A DNA stretch of 64,000 bases from Actinomadura sp. WMMA1423. Lineage in GTDB: Bacteria > Actinomycetota > Actinomycetes > Streptosporangiales > Streptosporangiaceae. The stretch is from positions 868,001-932,000 of the forward strand of contig NZ_CP041244.1 in the NCBI RefSeq assembly GCF_006547145.1, in the 5' to 3' direction. The notes beneath the pieces were generated by a model. That model ran no database searches. It was not told the DNA's origin and was given only the letters and a program-made list of their open reading frames with translations. The translations under genes were made by a program, and so were the position numbers. Every line of letters begins with the position of its first letter. Position 1 is the first letter of the stretch. Below, piece by piece: positions 16,533 through 25,886 of the stretch.

Positions 16533-19500
16533 TCATCCGAGGCGCGCGGCGAGCTGCTCCTCGGTCATGGCCTCCACCTCCAACCAGATCGCGGCTACGG
16601 CCTCCAGGCGTCCGGGCGTCTCCTCCAGTTCGGTGAACCGGCGGCAGATCCGCGCGACCGTCCGCTCGGCGAACAGGACGCGGACCGGCAGCGCCGTCGT
16701 GTCAAGCGCCTCGCGCAGCCGCGCGAGCACGGTGGTGGCGAGGACGGAGTCGCCGCCGAGGGCGAAGAAGTCGGCGTCCGCGCCGACGCGCTCCCTCCCC
16801 AGCACCTCGGCGGCGATCCGGGCCAGCACCTTCTCCAGGGACGTCTGCGGCTCGGTGTGGCCGGCGGTCGCCTCCCCTGCCTCGGCGGAGGCGAGGGCGG
16901 TGAGGGCCCTGCGGTCGACCTTGCCGTTCGCGGTGAGCGGCAGCTCGTCCACGCGCACGAGCAACTCGGGGACCATGTGCGGAGGCAGCAGGTCGCGGAC
17001 GCGGGCGAGCACGGCGTCCCGGTCGGTGCCGGCGGGCGCCGCCACGGCGGCGGCGAGGCGGCCCCCGGCGAGGAGCGCGACCGCGCGCTCGACGGCGGGA
17101 TGGCCGCGCAGCGCGGCCTCGACCTCGCCGAGCTCGATCCGGAACCCGCGCACCTTGACCTGGTGGTCGCGGCGGCCGAGGAACTCGATGGTCCCCTCCG
17201 GGCGGTAGCGGGCCAGGTCGCCGGTCCGGTACCAGCGCGTCCCCTCATGGACGACGAACCGGTCGGCGGTCCGTTCGGGGTCGCCGACGTAGCCGTCCGC
17301 GACGCCGGCTCCGCCGATCCACAGCTCCCCGGCGACCCAGTCGGGGCGGTCGCGGCCCAGCCCGTCCACGACCCGGCACGCGACCCCGCGCAGCGGCACC
17401 CCGTACGGGACGGCGTGCCAGTCGGCGGGCACCTCGCCCACGACCTCCTGCACCGTCGAGTGGATCGCCGTCTCCGTCGTGCCGCCGAGCGCGACGAACC
17501 GGCAGCCCGGCGCGCGCTCCTCCAGCAGCGCGGGCAGGTGCGTCCCGACCCAGTCGCCGCCGAGCAGGACGAGCCGCAGGCTCTCCGCCCGGTCCGCGCG
17601 CAGCAGCATCTCCAGGACGGACGGGACGCAGTTCAGGACGGTCACCGACCAGCGCCGGACCAGCTCGCCCCACCGGGCGGCGTCCCGCCGCTCGGCCTCG
17701 TCCGGGACGACGACCGCGCCGCCCGCGTGCCAGGCGGCGAACAGGTCGAACACCGAAAGGTCGAAGTCGAGCGCCGACACCGCGAACGTGACGTCGTCCT
17801 CCCCGATCGCGAACCGCTCGACCAGGTCCCCGATGGTGTTCATCGCCGCGCCGTGCGAGACCTCGACGCCCTTGGGCTCTCCCGTCGACCCGGAGGTGAA
17901 CAGCACGTAGGCGGCCTGGTCGGGGCGCACCGCGACCGGCGCCGCCAGCGGCTCGGCCTCCGCGACGCGGCCCGGGGCGAGCGAGGCGGCGACGCCGGCG
18001 CTCGCGCGGATCCTCGCGCGCCGCGCGTCCGGCTGCTCGGAACCGATCGGGACGTAGGCGGCGCCGGCCGCCAGCACCCCGAGCGCGGCGGCGGCCTGGT
18101 CGGGGCCCTTCGGCAGCTCGATCGAGACCCGGTCGCCGGGCCGGACGCCTTCGACCGCCAATGCCGAGGCGATCCGCAGGGCGCGGGCGGCGAGCTCGCC
18201 GTAGGTCGCCGTCCCTCCGTCGCCCCAGTGCAGTGCCGGGGCATCGGGGCGGCGGGCGGCGTTCTCGAAGAACCCCTCGGTCAGGGTGCGCGGCGGCGGC
18301 GCGGGCGTGGCGTTCAACCCCTGCCTGAGGCTGAGCTGGGCGGGCGTGGCCGCGATGCCGAGAGGCGCGTCCCAGTCGGCGCCGGGCGCGCCGAGACGGG
18401 TGATCGCGCCGGAGTAGGCGTCGAACATCGACTCCGCGACGCCCTCCGGGAACGCGGGCAGGCGCACGTCCCAGTTCAGCAGGAGGCCGCCGGACACCTC
18501 GGTCACCTGCGCGTCCAGCAGCACCTGCGGGCCCTGGGAGATGATCCACCCGGGTTCGCCGAACAGCTCGCGGACGCGGTCGCCGAACAGCTCCCCGAGG
18601 TTGAGGGCGCTGGTGTAGACGACGGGGGCGAGCACCTGCTCCCCGCGCAGCCGCGAGAGGTCCCGCAGCACCTCGAGGCCCGAGTAGTCGCCGTGCGCGC
18701 CCGCCGTGTGCAGGTTCGCCTGGAGCGCACGGGCGCGCGCGACGAACGGGAGGTCCTCGGTGAGGTCGACCTCCAGCATGACGGAGCCGGTGAAGTCCCC
18801 GACGACCTTGTCGACGTCGGGGTGGACGGGCTCGCGGTGGAACAGCGGCAGGTTCAGCAGGAACCGCGGCGCCGCCGACCAGGCCCCGACCACCTCGGCG
18901 AACACGGCGGCGAGCGCCATCGCGGGGGTGACCCCTTCGGCGTGCGCGCGGGCGATGAGGCGGTCCTTGTCCTCGGGGGGCAGCCAGTGGTGCCTGCGCT
19001 CGACGCGGTTCCCCGGCTCCGGGACCACCGGCAGCTCGGGCGGCCCCGGAAGGCCTGCGAGCCGGTCCGCCCACCAGCGGCGGTCGGCGGCGCGGGCCTG
19101 CGCGCGGGGGTCGTCGGCGAGGTAGCGGGCGTAGCCGTAGCGGATCGGCGCGAGCTCCTCGCCCTCGTACAGGGCGGCGAGGTCGGCCAGCATGACGCGG
19201 TAGCTCATCGCATCGGCGGCGACCATGTCGACGTCGAGGTGCAGGCGGGCGGTGCCGCCGGGGAGGAGGCTCAGCCGGGCGTCGAAGACGCGACCGTCCT
19301 CGATGGGGAGCCGCTGCCGCGACATCTCGTCCCGGACCCGATCCAGTTCGGCGCCGGGATCGTCCATCGGGCGCAGGTCGTGGACGGTGACGAGCGGCCC
19401 GGGGCGTTCGGGCAGGATCCGCTGCGTCCCGTCGTCGCGGATGGCGGCGCGCAGCATCGGGTGCCGCCTCACCAGCGCGCCCACGGCCGACTCGAAGCGG

Positions 19501-19895
19501 GACGGGTCGATCGCGCGCCCGTCCAGCTCGACGTACAGGTGGGCGGCGACGGAGCCGAGATCCTGGCCCGCGTCGCGGCCGATCCAGTACGCGTGCTGCA
19601 TCAGCCCCAGCGGGAAGGGCTCCCCGGGGTCGGCCGCAGCCTCATCGGACTCCGCGTCAGGCGCGGCGGGCGCCTCGACCTGGCCCTTCTCCGCGAGCAG
19701 ATCCCACCATCCGGCGAGCGTCGGACGTTCGGCCAGCTCGGCGAACCGGACCTCGATGCCGCGGCGCCGGAGCTGGCCGGTGAGCTGCATGAGCCGGATC
19801 GAGTCCATGCCCAGCTCGATGAGGTTGTCGTCCGCCTCCGCGCGCTCGCCCAGCACCTCGGCCAGCGCGGCGTGGAGCTCATCCCAGGTCAGCAC
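16533..19895 (-). CDS. Nonribosomal peptide synthetase, ArCP-Cy-A-PCP
   Basis: A 1,120-residue single-module synthetase that starts at GTG 19895 behind GAGAGGAG. Domains in order: an aryl carrier protein (GMDSIRLM, Ser32); a cyclisation domain (about 95-520) with DMVAADAMS matching DxxxxDxxS; an adenylation domain (about 530-1020) with FTSGSTGEPKG, YRTGDLARY and NGKVDRR; and a PCP with FALGGDS near 1065. The pocket region ALDFDLSVFDLF, with LNCVP downstream, resembles cysteine-activating domains, though a His (AIHS) replaces the usual Trp; serine or threonine cannot be excluded. The product would be an aryl-thiazoline or oxazoline. There is no thioesterase, reductase or later module here. An iron box lies 16 bases upstream. 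Confidence 0.92.
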   Translation of the reverse strand: MLTWDELHAALAEVLGERAEADDNLIELGMDSIRLMQLTGQLRRRGIEVRFAELAERPTLAGWWDLLAEKGQVEAPAAPDAESDEAAADPGEPFPLGLMQHAYWIGRDAGQDLGSVAAHLYVELDGRAIDPSRFESAVGALVRRHPMLRAAIRDDGTQRILPERPGPLVTVHDLRPMDDPGAELDRVRDEMSRQRLPIEDGRVFDARLSLLPGGTARLHLDVDMVAADAMSYRVMLADLAALYEGEELAPIRYGYARYLADDPRAQARAADRRWWADRLAGLPGPPELPVVPEPGNRVERRHHWLPPEDKDRLIARAHAEGVTPAMALAAVFAEVVGAWSAAPRFLLNLPLFHREPVHPDVDKVVGDFTGSVMLEVDLTEDLPFVARARALQANLHTAGAHGDYSGLEVLRDLSRLRGEQVLAPVVYTSALNLGELFGDRVRELFGEPGWIISQGPQVLLDAQVTEVSGGLLLNWDVRLPAFPEGVAESMFDAYSGAITRLGAPGADWDAPLGIAATPAQLSLRQGLNATPAPPPRTLTEGFFENAARRPDAPALHWGDGGTATYGELAARALRIASALAVEGVRPGDRVSIELPKGPDQAAAALGVLAAGAAYVPIGSEQPDARRARIRASAGVAASLAPGRVAEAEPLAAPVAVRPDQAAYVLFTSGSTGEPKGVEVSHGAAMNTIGDLVERFAIGEDDVTFAVSALDFDLSVFDLFAAWHAGGAVVVPDEAERRDAARWGELVRRWSVTVLNCVPSVLEMLLRADRAESLRLVLLGGDWVGTHLPALLEERAPGCRFVALGGTTETAIHSTVQEVVGEVPADWHAVPYGVPLRGVACRVVDGLGRDRPDWVAGELWIGGAGVADGYVGDPERTADRFVVHEGTRWYRTGDLARYRPEGTIEFLGRRDHQVKVRGFRIELGEVEAALRGHPAVERAVALLAGGRLAAAVAAPAGTDRDAVLARVRDLLPPHMVPELLVRVDELPLTANGKVDRRALTALASAEAGEATAGHTEPQTSLEKVLARIAAEVLGRERVGADADFFALGGDSVLATTVLARLREALDTTALPVRVLFAERTVARICRRFTELEETPGRLEAVAAIWLEVEAMTEEQLAARLG

Positions 19896-19910
19896 GGAAC
19901 TCCTCTCAAA

Positions 19911-19929
19911 TTAGGTAAGGCTAACCTAA
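19911..19929. promoter_or_regulatory. Iron box upstream of the NRPS gene
   Basis: TTAGGTAAGGCTAACCTAA differs from the iron-box consensus at only one or two positions and is almost perfectly palindromic. It ends just before the ribosome binding site of the synthetase gene (start 19895). An IdeR/DmdR1-type regulator bound here would block its transcription. Confidence 0.9.
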
Positions 19930-19947
19930 TTAGATGGACCGTCCCCG

Positions 19948-20964
19948 TCAACGCCGGCCGGCGGCGGCCAGCAGCCAGGCCAGGTACGCGCCGCCGAGGA
20001 CGCCCGTGACGACGCCGACCGGCACCGCGACCGGCAGGTGCAGCGAGACGAGATCGGCGCTCGCCAGCAGCGCGGCGCCGGTGAGCGCGGCGGGCAGCAG
20101 CTGCGCGCCGGGGCGCCGCGTCAGCCGCCGGGCGAGCTGCGGCGCGGCGAGCGCCACGAACGGGACGGGCCCGGCCGCCGCCGTCGCCGCCGCGACGAGG
20201 CCGACCCCGGCGGCCGTCAGCAGCGCCCGGGTGCGCTGGACGGGGACGCCGAGCGCCCGCGCGGCGTCGTCGCCCAGCTCGCCCATCCCGAGCGGCCTGG
20301 CCGGCAGGAGCGCCGCGGGGGCGAGCGCGGCCAGCGCGAGCGCGAGCGGGACGGCCTGGTCCCAGTCGCGCCCGTTCAGGCTGCCGGTCAGCCAGAACGC
20401 GGCCTCGTACGCCTCGCGCAGTTCCGCGCGGGTGATGAGGTAGGAGTTGAGCGCCTCCAGCATCGCCGCCGCCGCGACGCCGATCAGCACCAGCCGCATG
20501 CCGTGCACGCCGCTCCCCCGGCGGTAGGCCGCCACGTACACCGCCAGCGCGGTCAGCACCGCGCCCGCGACCGAGCCGGCGGCGATCGCGACGGCGCCGC
20601 CGCCGAACACCAGGATCTGCAGCAGCGCGCCGGTCGCCGAGCCGGTGGTGAAGCCGATGAGGTCGGGGCTGCCGAGCGGGTTGCGGGAGATGCTCTGGAA
20701 GATCGCCCCGGCCAGGCCGAGCGCGAACCCGGCGAGCAGGCCGGTGACGGCGCGCGGCAGCCGCAGGGTCGTGACGATGAACGCGGTGGCCTGGTCGCCC
20801 TCGCCGAGCAGGACGCGCACGACGTCCGGCGGCGCGATGGGGAACTCCCCCGAGCCGACGACGAGGACGGCGGCGCAGGCCGCGACCCCCGCGAGCACAC
20901 CGCACACCGCCGCCGTGCGCGGCTCCCAGCGCAGCGACACCCCTGCCGCACGGATGACTCTCAC
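19948..20964 (-). CDS. FecCD-family ferric-siderophore permease (second subunit)
   Basis: A 338-residue membrane protein. Its GTG start (20964) overlaps the stop of the previous permease (GTGA). It shows FecCD hallmarks: LRLPRAVTGLLAGFALGLAGAIFQSISRNPLGSPDLIG near residues 65-105 and GPVPFVALAAPQLAR in the C-terminal half. About nine to ten hydrophobic segments are visible. It should form a heterodimeric channel with the gene at 20961-22010. No binding protein or ATPase gene for this transporter lies in the window. Confidence 0.9.
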   Translation of the reverse strand: MRVIRAAGVSLRWEPRTAAVCGVLAGVAACAAVLVVGSGEFPIAPPDVVRVLLGEGDQATAFIVTTLRLPRAVTGLLAGFALGLAGAIFQSISRNPLGSPDLIGFTTGSATGALLQILVFGGGAVAIAAGSVAGAVLTALAVYVAAYRRGSGVHGMRLVLIGVAAAAMLEALNSYLITRAELREAYEAAFWLTGSLNGRDWDQAVPLALALAALAPAALLPARPLGMGELGDDAARALGVPVQRTRALLTAAGVGLVAAATAAAGPVPFVALAAPQLARRLTRRPGAQLLPAALTGAALLASADLVSLHLPVAVPVGVVTGVLGGAYLAWLLAAAGRR

Positions 20965-22010
20965 AGCTCGCGCGTCCTCCCTCTCCGGACCATCACCGCG
21001 AACAGCGGCGCCCCGAGGAACGCGGTGACGATGCCGGTCTCCAGCTCTCCGGGCGCGACGACGCGGCCGACGACGTCCGCGCCGAGCAGCAGGACGGGCG
21101 CGAGCAGCAGCGAGTACGGCAGGACGAGCCGCTGGTCCGGGCCGACCGCGGTCCGGACGATGAACGGCACCGCCAGTCCGAGGAACGTGATCGGCCCGGC
21201 CGCCGCCGTCGCGGCCCCGCACAGCAGCACCACCGCGAGCGCCGCGAGCGCCCTCGTCGCGCCGGGGCGGGAGCCGAGCGCGCGGCCCGCGTCGTCGCCC
21301 AGGCCGAGGGCGTTCAGCGGGCGGGCGAGCAGCAGCGCGAGCAGCGCCCCGGCCGCGATGAACGGCAGCACCCTCAGGAACACCGCCACGTCGCGGCCGC
21401 CGAGCGTGCCGACCTGCCAGAACCTGAAGGCCCCGAAGGTCCGCGGGGCGAACAGCATCACGCCGGCGGTCATCGCGCTGAAGACGGCGTTGACGGCGGC
21501 CCCGGCGAGCACGAGCCGCGCCGGCGAGGCGCCGCCGCGCCCCCGGGCGCCGATCATGTAGACGAGGCCGGCCGCGCCCGCCGCGCCCGCGAACGCCGCC
21601 CACACGTACACGAGCGGGTCGTCCACCCGGAACGCGCCGATCACGAGGACGACCGCGAGGGCCGCGCCGCCGTTCACGCCGAGCAGTCCCGGCTCGGCGA
21701 GCGGGTTGCGGGTGAGCGCCTGCATCACCGCACCCGCCAGACCGAGCGCGGCGCCGACGGCGACCCCGAGGAGGGTGCGGGGCAGCCTCAGCTCATGGAC
21801 GATCAGCTGCGCCCTGGAGTCATCGTCCGGGGAGAGCACGCCGGGAAGCACGTCCGCGACCGGGACGTGGCCCGCGCCGATCGCGAGGCTCGCCCCGACC
21901 GTCAGCAGCAGCGCCGCCGCGAGCGGGACCGTCCACCACAGCCGCGCGCCGCGCGGCCGCCCCTGGAGGTCCGGGCTTCTGGGCGGGCGTCGCAGCGCGG
22001 GGGGCAGCAC
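20961..22010 (-). CDS. FecCD-family ferric-siderophore permease (first subunit)
   Basis: A 349-residue inner-membrane permease of ferric siderophore import. LRLPRTLLGVAVGAALGLAGAVMQALTRNPLAEPGLLG and GPITFLGLAVPFIVR are diagnostic of the family. The start is GTG 22010. The iron box at 22015-22033 lies only 4 bases from this start, so the transcript is probably leaderless or nearly so, or the true start is slightly internal. It is coupled to the second permease. Confidence 0.9.
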   Translation of the reverse strand: MLPPALRRPPRSPDLQGRPRGARLWWTVPLAAALLLTVGASLAIGAGHVPVADVLPGVLSPDDDSRAQLIVHELRLPRTLLGVAVGAALGLAGAVMQALTRNPLAEPGLLGVNGGAALAVVLVIGAFRVDDPLVYVWAAFAGAAGAAGLVYMIGARGRGGASPARLVLAGAAVNAVFSAMTAGVMLFAPRTFGAFRFWQVGTLGGRDVAVFLRVLPFIAAGALLALLLARPLNALGLGDDAGRALGSRPGATRALAALAVVLLCGAATAAAGPITFLGLAVPFIVRTAVGPDQRLVLPYSLLLAPVLLLGADVVGRVVAPGELETGIVTAFLGAPLFAVMVRRGRTREL

Positions 22011-22014
22011 AAAG

Positions 22015-22033
22015 TAAGGCTAGCCTAAGCTAA
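22015..22033. promoter_or_regulatory. Iron box upstream of the FecCD operon
   Basis: TAAGGCTAGCCTAAGCTAA reads on the minus strand as TTAGCTTAGGCTAGCCTTA, a good match to the iron-box consensus. It directly precedes the first permease gene. It is the third such site in this locus, which places synthesis, export and import under one iron regulator. Confidence 0.85.
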
Positions 22034-22077
22034 CTCACTCCCCCAAACACGTGGCCGCCTCCTCTGGTGCCCATCGA

Positions 22078-22128
22078 CAATACAAGCGTATGGTATACAT
22101 AGATATTGGAAATTGAACGTCTGTATTG
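22078..22128 (+). promoter_or_regulatory. A+T-rich promoter/operator region of the TetR-ABC operon
   Basis: This stretch is much richer in A+T than its surroundings. It contains CAATACA (22078-22084) and its inverse TGTATTG (22122-22128), with a central TGGTATACAT that includes the palindrome GTATAC. It ends 11 bases before the tetR start at 22140. A TetR operator overlapping the promoter is likely; the exact -10 and -35 are not certain. Confidence 0.4.
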
Positions 22129-22139
22129 GGGGTGGGTGA

Positions 22140-22814
22140 ATGGCGAGGACCGGCCGGGACGGCGGCCCGGCGCCGGAGGACCTGACGGCGCGGGCCCGGA
22201 TCCGGGACGCCGCGCTCCTGCAGTTCGCCGAGCACGGCACGAAGGGCGCGACCTTCCGCGGGATCGCCGAGGCCGCGGGCGTCTCGGTGGGGCTCGTCCA
22301 GCACCACTTCGGCTCGAAGGAGGAGCTGCGCGAGGCGTGCGACGCCTACGCGCTCGACACGGTCCGCGAGCTCAGCTCGACGTCCGCCGGCGAGGCGATG
22401 GGCGACCCCGGTTTCCTGGCCGCGGCCGTCCAGGCCGACCTGCCCGTCCGGCGCTACCTGGCCCGCGCGCTCGTCGACGGCTCGGCGGCGGCGTCCCGCA
22501 TGTTCGACGACCTGGTCACGGTGACCGAGCGGTACATGGCGGACCCGCCGCCCGGAACCCTCCCGCCCACCACCCGCGACCCGCAGGCCTACGCCGCCGC
22601 GATCGTCGCGATGACGACGGGGATCGAGGTGCTGCACCAGCACCTCAGCCGGGTCCTCGGCGCCGACACCTTCACCCCCGAGGGGTCGCTGCGGCTGCGC
22701 CGCGCGGTCCTGGAGATCTTCGACGACCGGCTGCTCGAACGGGAGACCGTCGCGCGCGCCCACGCGGCGATGGACCGCTACGAGGCCGTCCTCAAGGGAG
22801 ATGACGATGACTGA
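22140..22814 (+). CDS. TetR-family transcriptional regulator
   Basis: A 224-residue regulator. The N-terminal helix-turn-helix (about residues 18-65) reads [43 protein letters not shown], the canonical TetR_N pattern. The C-terminal ligand domain is unassigned. The gene overlaps the next gene, an ABC ATPase, and is the first of an apparent three-gene operon, so it probably represses the exporter until a ligand binds. Confidence 0.9.
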   Translation: MARTGRDGGPAPEDLTARARIRDAALLQFAEHGTKGATFRGIAEAAGVSVGLVQHHFGSKEELREACDAYALDTVRELSSTSAGEAMGDPGFLAAAVQADLPVRRYLARALVDGSAAASRMFDDLVTVTERYMADPPPGTLPPTTRDPQAYAAAIVAMTTGIEVLHQHLSRVLGADTFTPEGSLRLRRAVLEIFDDRLLERETVARAHAAMDRYEAVLKGDDDD

Positions 22815-23709
22815 CGTGGTCCGGGCCGAGGGCCTGGTCAAGACGTTCGGCAGGACGCGCGCGCTCGACGGCCTCGACCTGCGCGCGGCGCCCGGCGAGG
22901 TGCACGGGTTCCTCGGCCCGAACGGCTCCGGGAAGTCGACGACCATCCGCGTCCTGCTCGGGCTGATGCGCGCCGACTCCGGCGCCGCGAGCCTGCTCGG
23001 CGGCGACCCGTGGCGCGACGCCACCGCCCTGCACCGCCGCATCGCCTACGTCCCGGGCGACGTCACGCTGTGGCCGAACCTGTCCGGCGGCGAGGTGATC
23101 GACCTGCTCGGGCGGATGCGCGGCGGGCTCGACGGGAGCCGGCGCGACGAGCTGCTCGACCGCTTCGAGCTCGACCCGAGGAAGAAGGGCCGCGCCTACT
23201 CCAAGGGGAACCGGCAGAAGGTCGCCCTCGTCGCGGCGTTCGCGTCCGACGCGGAGCTGCTCATCCTGGACGAGCCCACCTCCGGCCTCGACCCGCTCAT
23301 GGAGGAGGTCTTCCAGGAGTGCGTGCGCGACGAGAAACGCGCCGGGCGCACCGTCCTGCTGTCGAGCCACATCCTGTCGGAGGTGGAGGCGCTCTGCGAC
23401 CGCGTCACCATCATCCGCAAGGGCCGGACGGTCGAGACCGGCACGCTCGACGAGCTGCGGCACCTGACCCGCACGTCCATCCGCGCCGAGCTCGCCGCCG
23501 CGCCGGACGGCGTCCCGCTGCCGGGGGCGCACGACGTCCGCATCGACGGCGCGACCATCGCGTTCGAGGTCGACACCCCCGAGCTGGACGCCGCGCTCAA
23601 GCAGCTGACCCGGATCGGCGTCCGGGCCCTGACGAGCCGGCCGCCGACGCTCGAAGAGCTGTTCCTGCGCCACTACGAGGACGACCTCGCCAGGGAGCAC
23701 GCGTCATGA
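22807..23709 (+). CDS. ABC exporter ATPase
   Basis: I prefer ATG 22807, which has AAGGGAG (22794-22800) six bases upstream, over ATG 22801, which abuts that tract. This gives 300 residues. Walker A is GPNGSGKST, the signature is YSKGNRQKV (a variant of LSGGQ), Walker B is [14 protein letters not shown] and the H-loop is LLSSHIL. The C-terminal extension resembles drug- or polyketide-exporter ATPases such as DrrA. It overlaps tetR by 8 bases and the permease by ATGA. Confidence 0.9.
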   Translation: MTDVVRAEGLVKTFGRTRALDGLDLRAAPGEVHGFLGPNGSGKSTTIRVLLGLMRADSGAASLLGGDPWRDATALHRRIAYVPGDVTLWPNLSGGEVIDLLGRMRGGLDGSRRDELLDRFELDPRKKGRAYSKGNRQKVALVAAFASDAELLILDEPTSGLDPLMEEVFQECVRDEKRAGRTVLLSSHILSEVEALCDRVTIIRKGRTVETGTLDELRHLTRTSIRAELAAAPDGVPLPGAHDVRIDGATIAFEVDTPELDAALKQLTRIGVRALTSRPPTLEELFLRHYEDDLAREHAS

Positions 23710-25343
23710 CCGCCACGACACTGCGCGCCCCGGCGCGCGCAGCCCGCCGCGACGGCGGCCTCACCGGCACCAGCACGCTGCTGAAGGTCTGGCTGCGCCG
23801 CGACCGCGTCATGATGCCGTCCTGGATCTACCTGCTGACCGCGCTCGTCGCGAGCACCGTCTACAGCTTCAAGCACGAGTACGCCACGGCGGCGGCGCGC
23901 GAGAGCTTCGCGCGCGGCATCGGCGCCAACCCCTCCACGCGGGTGCTCTACGGGCCGGTGCTCGACGACGGCAGCGTCGCGGGGCTCAGCGCGTGGCGGG
24001 TCGGCGCGACCGGCGCCGCGCTCACCGCGGTCATGTGCGTCCTGCTCGTCGTGCGGCACACGCGCGCCGAGGAGGAGGCGGGCCGGCTGGAGCTCGTCGG
24101 CGCCGCCGCAGTCGGGCGCCGCGCGCCGCTCACCGCGGCCCTGCTGACCGCCGTGACCGCCGCCGGCACCCTGGCGGCCGCGGCCGCGCTCGTCATGGTC
24201 CTGTTCGGGATGCCGGCGGCCGGTTCGGTCGCGTTCGGCCTGTCCTGGTTCGGCGCCGGGCTGGTGTTCGCCGGTGTCGCGGCGCTCACCGCCCAGCTCG
24301 CCGAGACCTCCCGCCTGGCCAACGGCCTGGCGTTCGCCGTCCTCGGCGCCGCCTACCTGCTGCGCGGCGCGGCCGACGCGGGCTCGGCGCACTGGCTGTC
24401 GTGGCTGTCGCCGATCGGCTGGGCGCAGCGCCTGCGCCCGTGCGCGGACGAGCAGTGGGCCGTCCTGCTGCTCCCCCTGCTGGCGTCCGCGCTGCTGGTC
24501 ACCGCCGCCTACCTGCTGACCGAGCGGCGCGACCTCGGCGCCGGGATCCTCGCCCCCGCGCTCGGCCCCGCGCACGCCCCGCCGTCCCTGCGCGGCCCGC
24601 TCGCCCTGTGGTGGCGGCTGCAGCGCGGAACCCTGCTCGGCTGGACCGCCGGAGTCCTCGTGTACGGGCTGGCGATCGGCGGCGTCGCGGACGGCGTCGG
24701 CGACCTGGTCAACGGCAGCGACGCCGTCCTGGACGACATCCGCAAGATGGGCGGCCAGCAGGACATCGCGGACGCGTTCCTCGCCACGGCCATGGGACTC
24801 ATGGCGCTGTTCACCGCCGCTTTCGCGGTGCAGAGCGTGCTGCGGCTGCGCGCCGAGGAGACCGCCGGGCGCCTGGAGCCCGTCCTCGCGACCGCCGTCG
24901 GCCGCACCCGCTGGGCCGTCTCCGGGCTGGCCACCACCGTCGCGGGGACGGTCGCCATGCTCGCGGCCACCGGGCTGGCGGTGGGCCTGGTCCACGGCGC
25001 CCGGTCAGGCGACCTGGCGGGCCAGCTCCCCCGCCAGCTCGGCGCGGCGCTCGCCCAGCTCCCGGCGGTCTGGGTCGTCGCCGCCGCCGCGATGCTGCTG
25101 TTCGGGGCGCTTCCCCGCGCGGCCTCCGCGGCGTGGGGCGTCCTCGCCGTGTTCCTGCTCCTCGGGCAGGTGGGGCCGCTGCTCGGCCTCCCGCAGGCGG
25201 TCATGGACCTGTCCCCCTTCACCCATACTCCGAAGCTGCCCGGCGGGGACGCCGACCCGCTGCCCCTGGCCGGGCTCACCGCGGCGGCGTCCGCCCTGGC
25301 CGCGGCCGGACTGGCCGCCTTCCGCCGCCGCGACGCCACCTGA
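23706..25343 (+). CDS. ABC-2 type exporter permease (large, two-half form)
   Basis: A 545-residue membrane protein whose ATG (23706) overlaps the ATPase stop. About 12 hydrophobic segments fall in two homologous halves. The repeated motif [19 protein letters not shown] (first half) and [19 protein letters not shown] (second half) shows an internal duplication. This form is common in actinomycetes next to a DrrA-like ATPase and a TetR regulator and is usually annotated as an antibiotic exporter. The substrate is unknown. Confidence 0.88.
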   Translation: MTATTLRAPARAARRDGGLTGTSTLLKVWLRRDRVMMPSWIYLLTALVASTVYSFKHEYATAAARESFARGIGANPSTRVLYGPVLDDGSVAGLSAWRVGATGAALTAVMCVLLVVRHTRAEEEAGRLELVGAAAVGRRAPLTAALLTAVTAAGTLAAAAALVMVLFGMPAAGSVAFGLSWFGAGLVFAGVAALTAQLAETSRLANGLAFAVLGAAYLLRGAADAGSAHWLSWLSPIGWAQRLRPCADEQWAVLLLPLLASALLVTAAYLLTERRDLGAGILAPALGPAHAPPSLRGPLALWWRLQRGTLLGWTAGVLVYGLAIGGVADGVGDLVNGSDAVLDDIRKMGGQQDIADAFLATAMGLMALFTAAFAVQSVLRLRAEETAGRLEPVLATAVGRTRWAVSGLATTVAGTVAMLAATGLAVGLVHGARSGDLAGQLPRQLGAALAQLPAVWVVAAAAMLLFGALPRAASAAWGVLAVFLLLGQVGPLLGLPQAVMDLSPFTHTPKLPGGDADPLPLAGLTAAASALAAAGLAAFRRRDAT

Positions 25344-25354
25344 TCCGGCGGTCC

Positions 25355-25382
25355 CCGGGCGGGCGCCGGCGGGCCCGCCCGG
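25355..25382 (+). terminator. Hairpin terminator after the ABC exporter operon
   Basis: CCGGGCGGGC and GCCCGCCCGG form a perfect 10-bp stem with an 8-base loop, 12 bases after the permease stop. There is no T-run, as is usual for high-G+C actinomycete terminators. Confidence 0.6.
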
Positions 25383-25447
25383 AAACCCGGCATGACCTCG
25401 CCTTTCATGGGTACTCCGCAGTCTTGCGACTACGGAAGGTGATCTAG

Positions 25448-25843
25448 ATGTCCCTCGGACCCGGCGATCCGCCGGAAAGAACCCCCGTCGATCCGTTGCG
25501 GGTCCACAGCGCCGTCCGCGGCCCGTGCCTGCTGGTGGAGGCGGAGGGGGAGCTCACGATCCTGACGTCCGACGAACTGCGCGAGCACGTCCTCGCCGAC
25601 ATGCGGGCCATGAGCGGGCCGCCGCTGGTGGTCCTGGACGTCGGCGAGGTGAGCTTCTGCGACTCCTCGGGACTGAACGCGATGATCACACTGTGGAAGG
25701 CCGCGCACGGATCCGGGGGCGAGCTGGTGCTGGCCCGTCCGGAGCGCCGGTTCCGCACGATCATCGAACGCAGCGGCCTGGACCGGCACCTCATCGCCCA
25801 CCGGACGCCCGAGGAGGCCCTGGCCGCCCTGTCCACCCGCTGA
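25448..25843 (+). CDS. STAS-domain anti-sigma factor antagonist
   Basis: A 131-residue protein with a STAS fold across most of its length: LVEAEGELTILTSDELREHV, then VVLDVGEVSFCDSSGLNAMITLW. DSSGL carries the serine that partner anti-sigma kinases phosphorylate in the SpoIIAA/BldG/RsbV family. Starts at ATG 25448 behind GGAAGGTG. It is monocistronic, between two hairpins, with no anti-sigma kinase or sigma gene beside it, so the partner must lie elsewhere. GGGTAC at 25409-25414 could be a stress-sigma -10 element. Confidence 0.9.
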   Translation: MSLGPGDPPERTPVDPLRVHSAVRGPCLLVEAEGELTILTSDELREHVLADMRAMSGPPLVVLDVGEVSFCDSSGLNAMITLWKAAHGSGGELVLARPERRFRTIIERSGLDRHLIAHRTPEEALAALSTR

Positions 25844-25854
25844 ACCGCCGTACC

Positions 25855-25873
25855 CGCCGCGCACCGCGCGGCG
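25855..25873. terminator. Bidirectional hairpin between convergent genes
   Basis: CGCCGCGC-ACC-GCGCGGCG is a perfect 8-bp stem with a 3-base loop. It lies between the stop of the STAS gene (25843) and the stop of the minus-strand kinase (25887), so it can end both transcripts. Confidence 0.55.
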
Positions 25874-25886
25874 CTCATGGGCCGGT

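Noticed and set aside
15486..20009. A 1,507-codon plus-strand open frame across the siderophore locus
   Set aside because: It overlaps the exporter and runs antisense to the NRPS. Composition is Arg/Gly/Pro-rich and no family is visible; a third-position G+C artefact.
20965..21603. Long upstream extension of the second FecCD permease
   Set aside because: The extension reads through the first permease in a wrong frame. GTG 20964 with its GTGA overlap gives a normal 338-residue permease.
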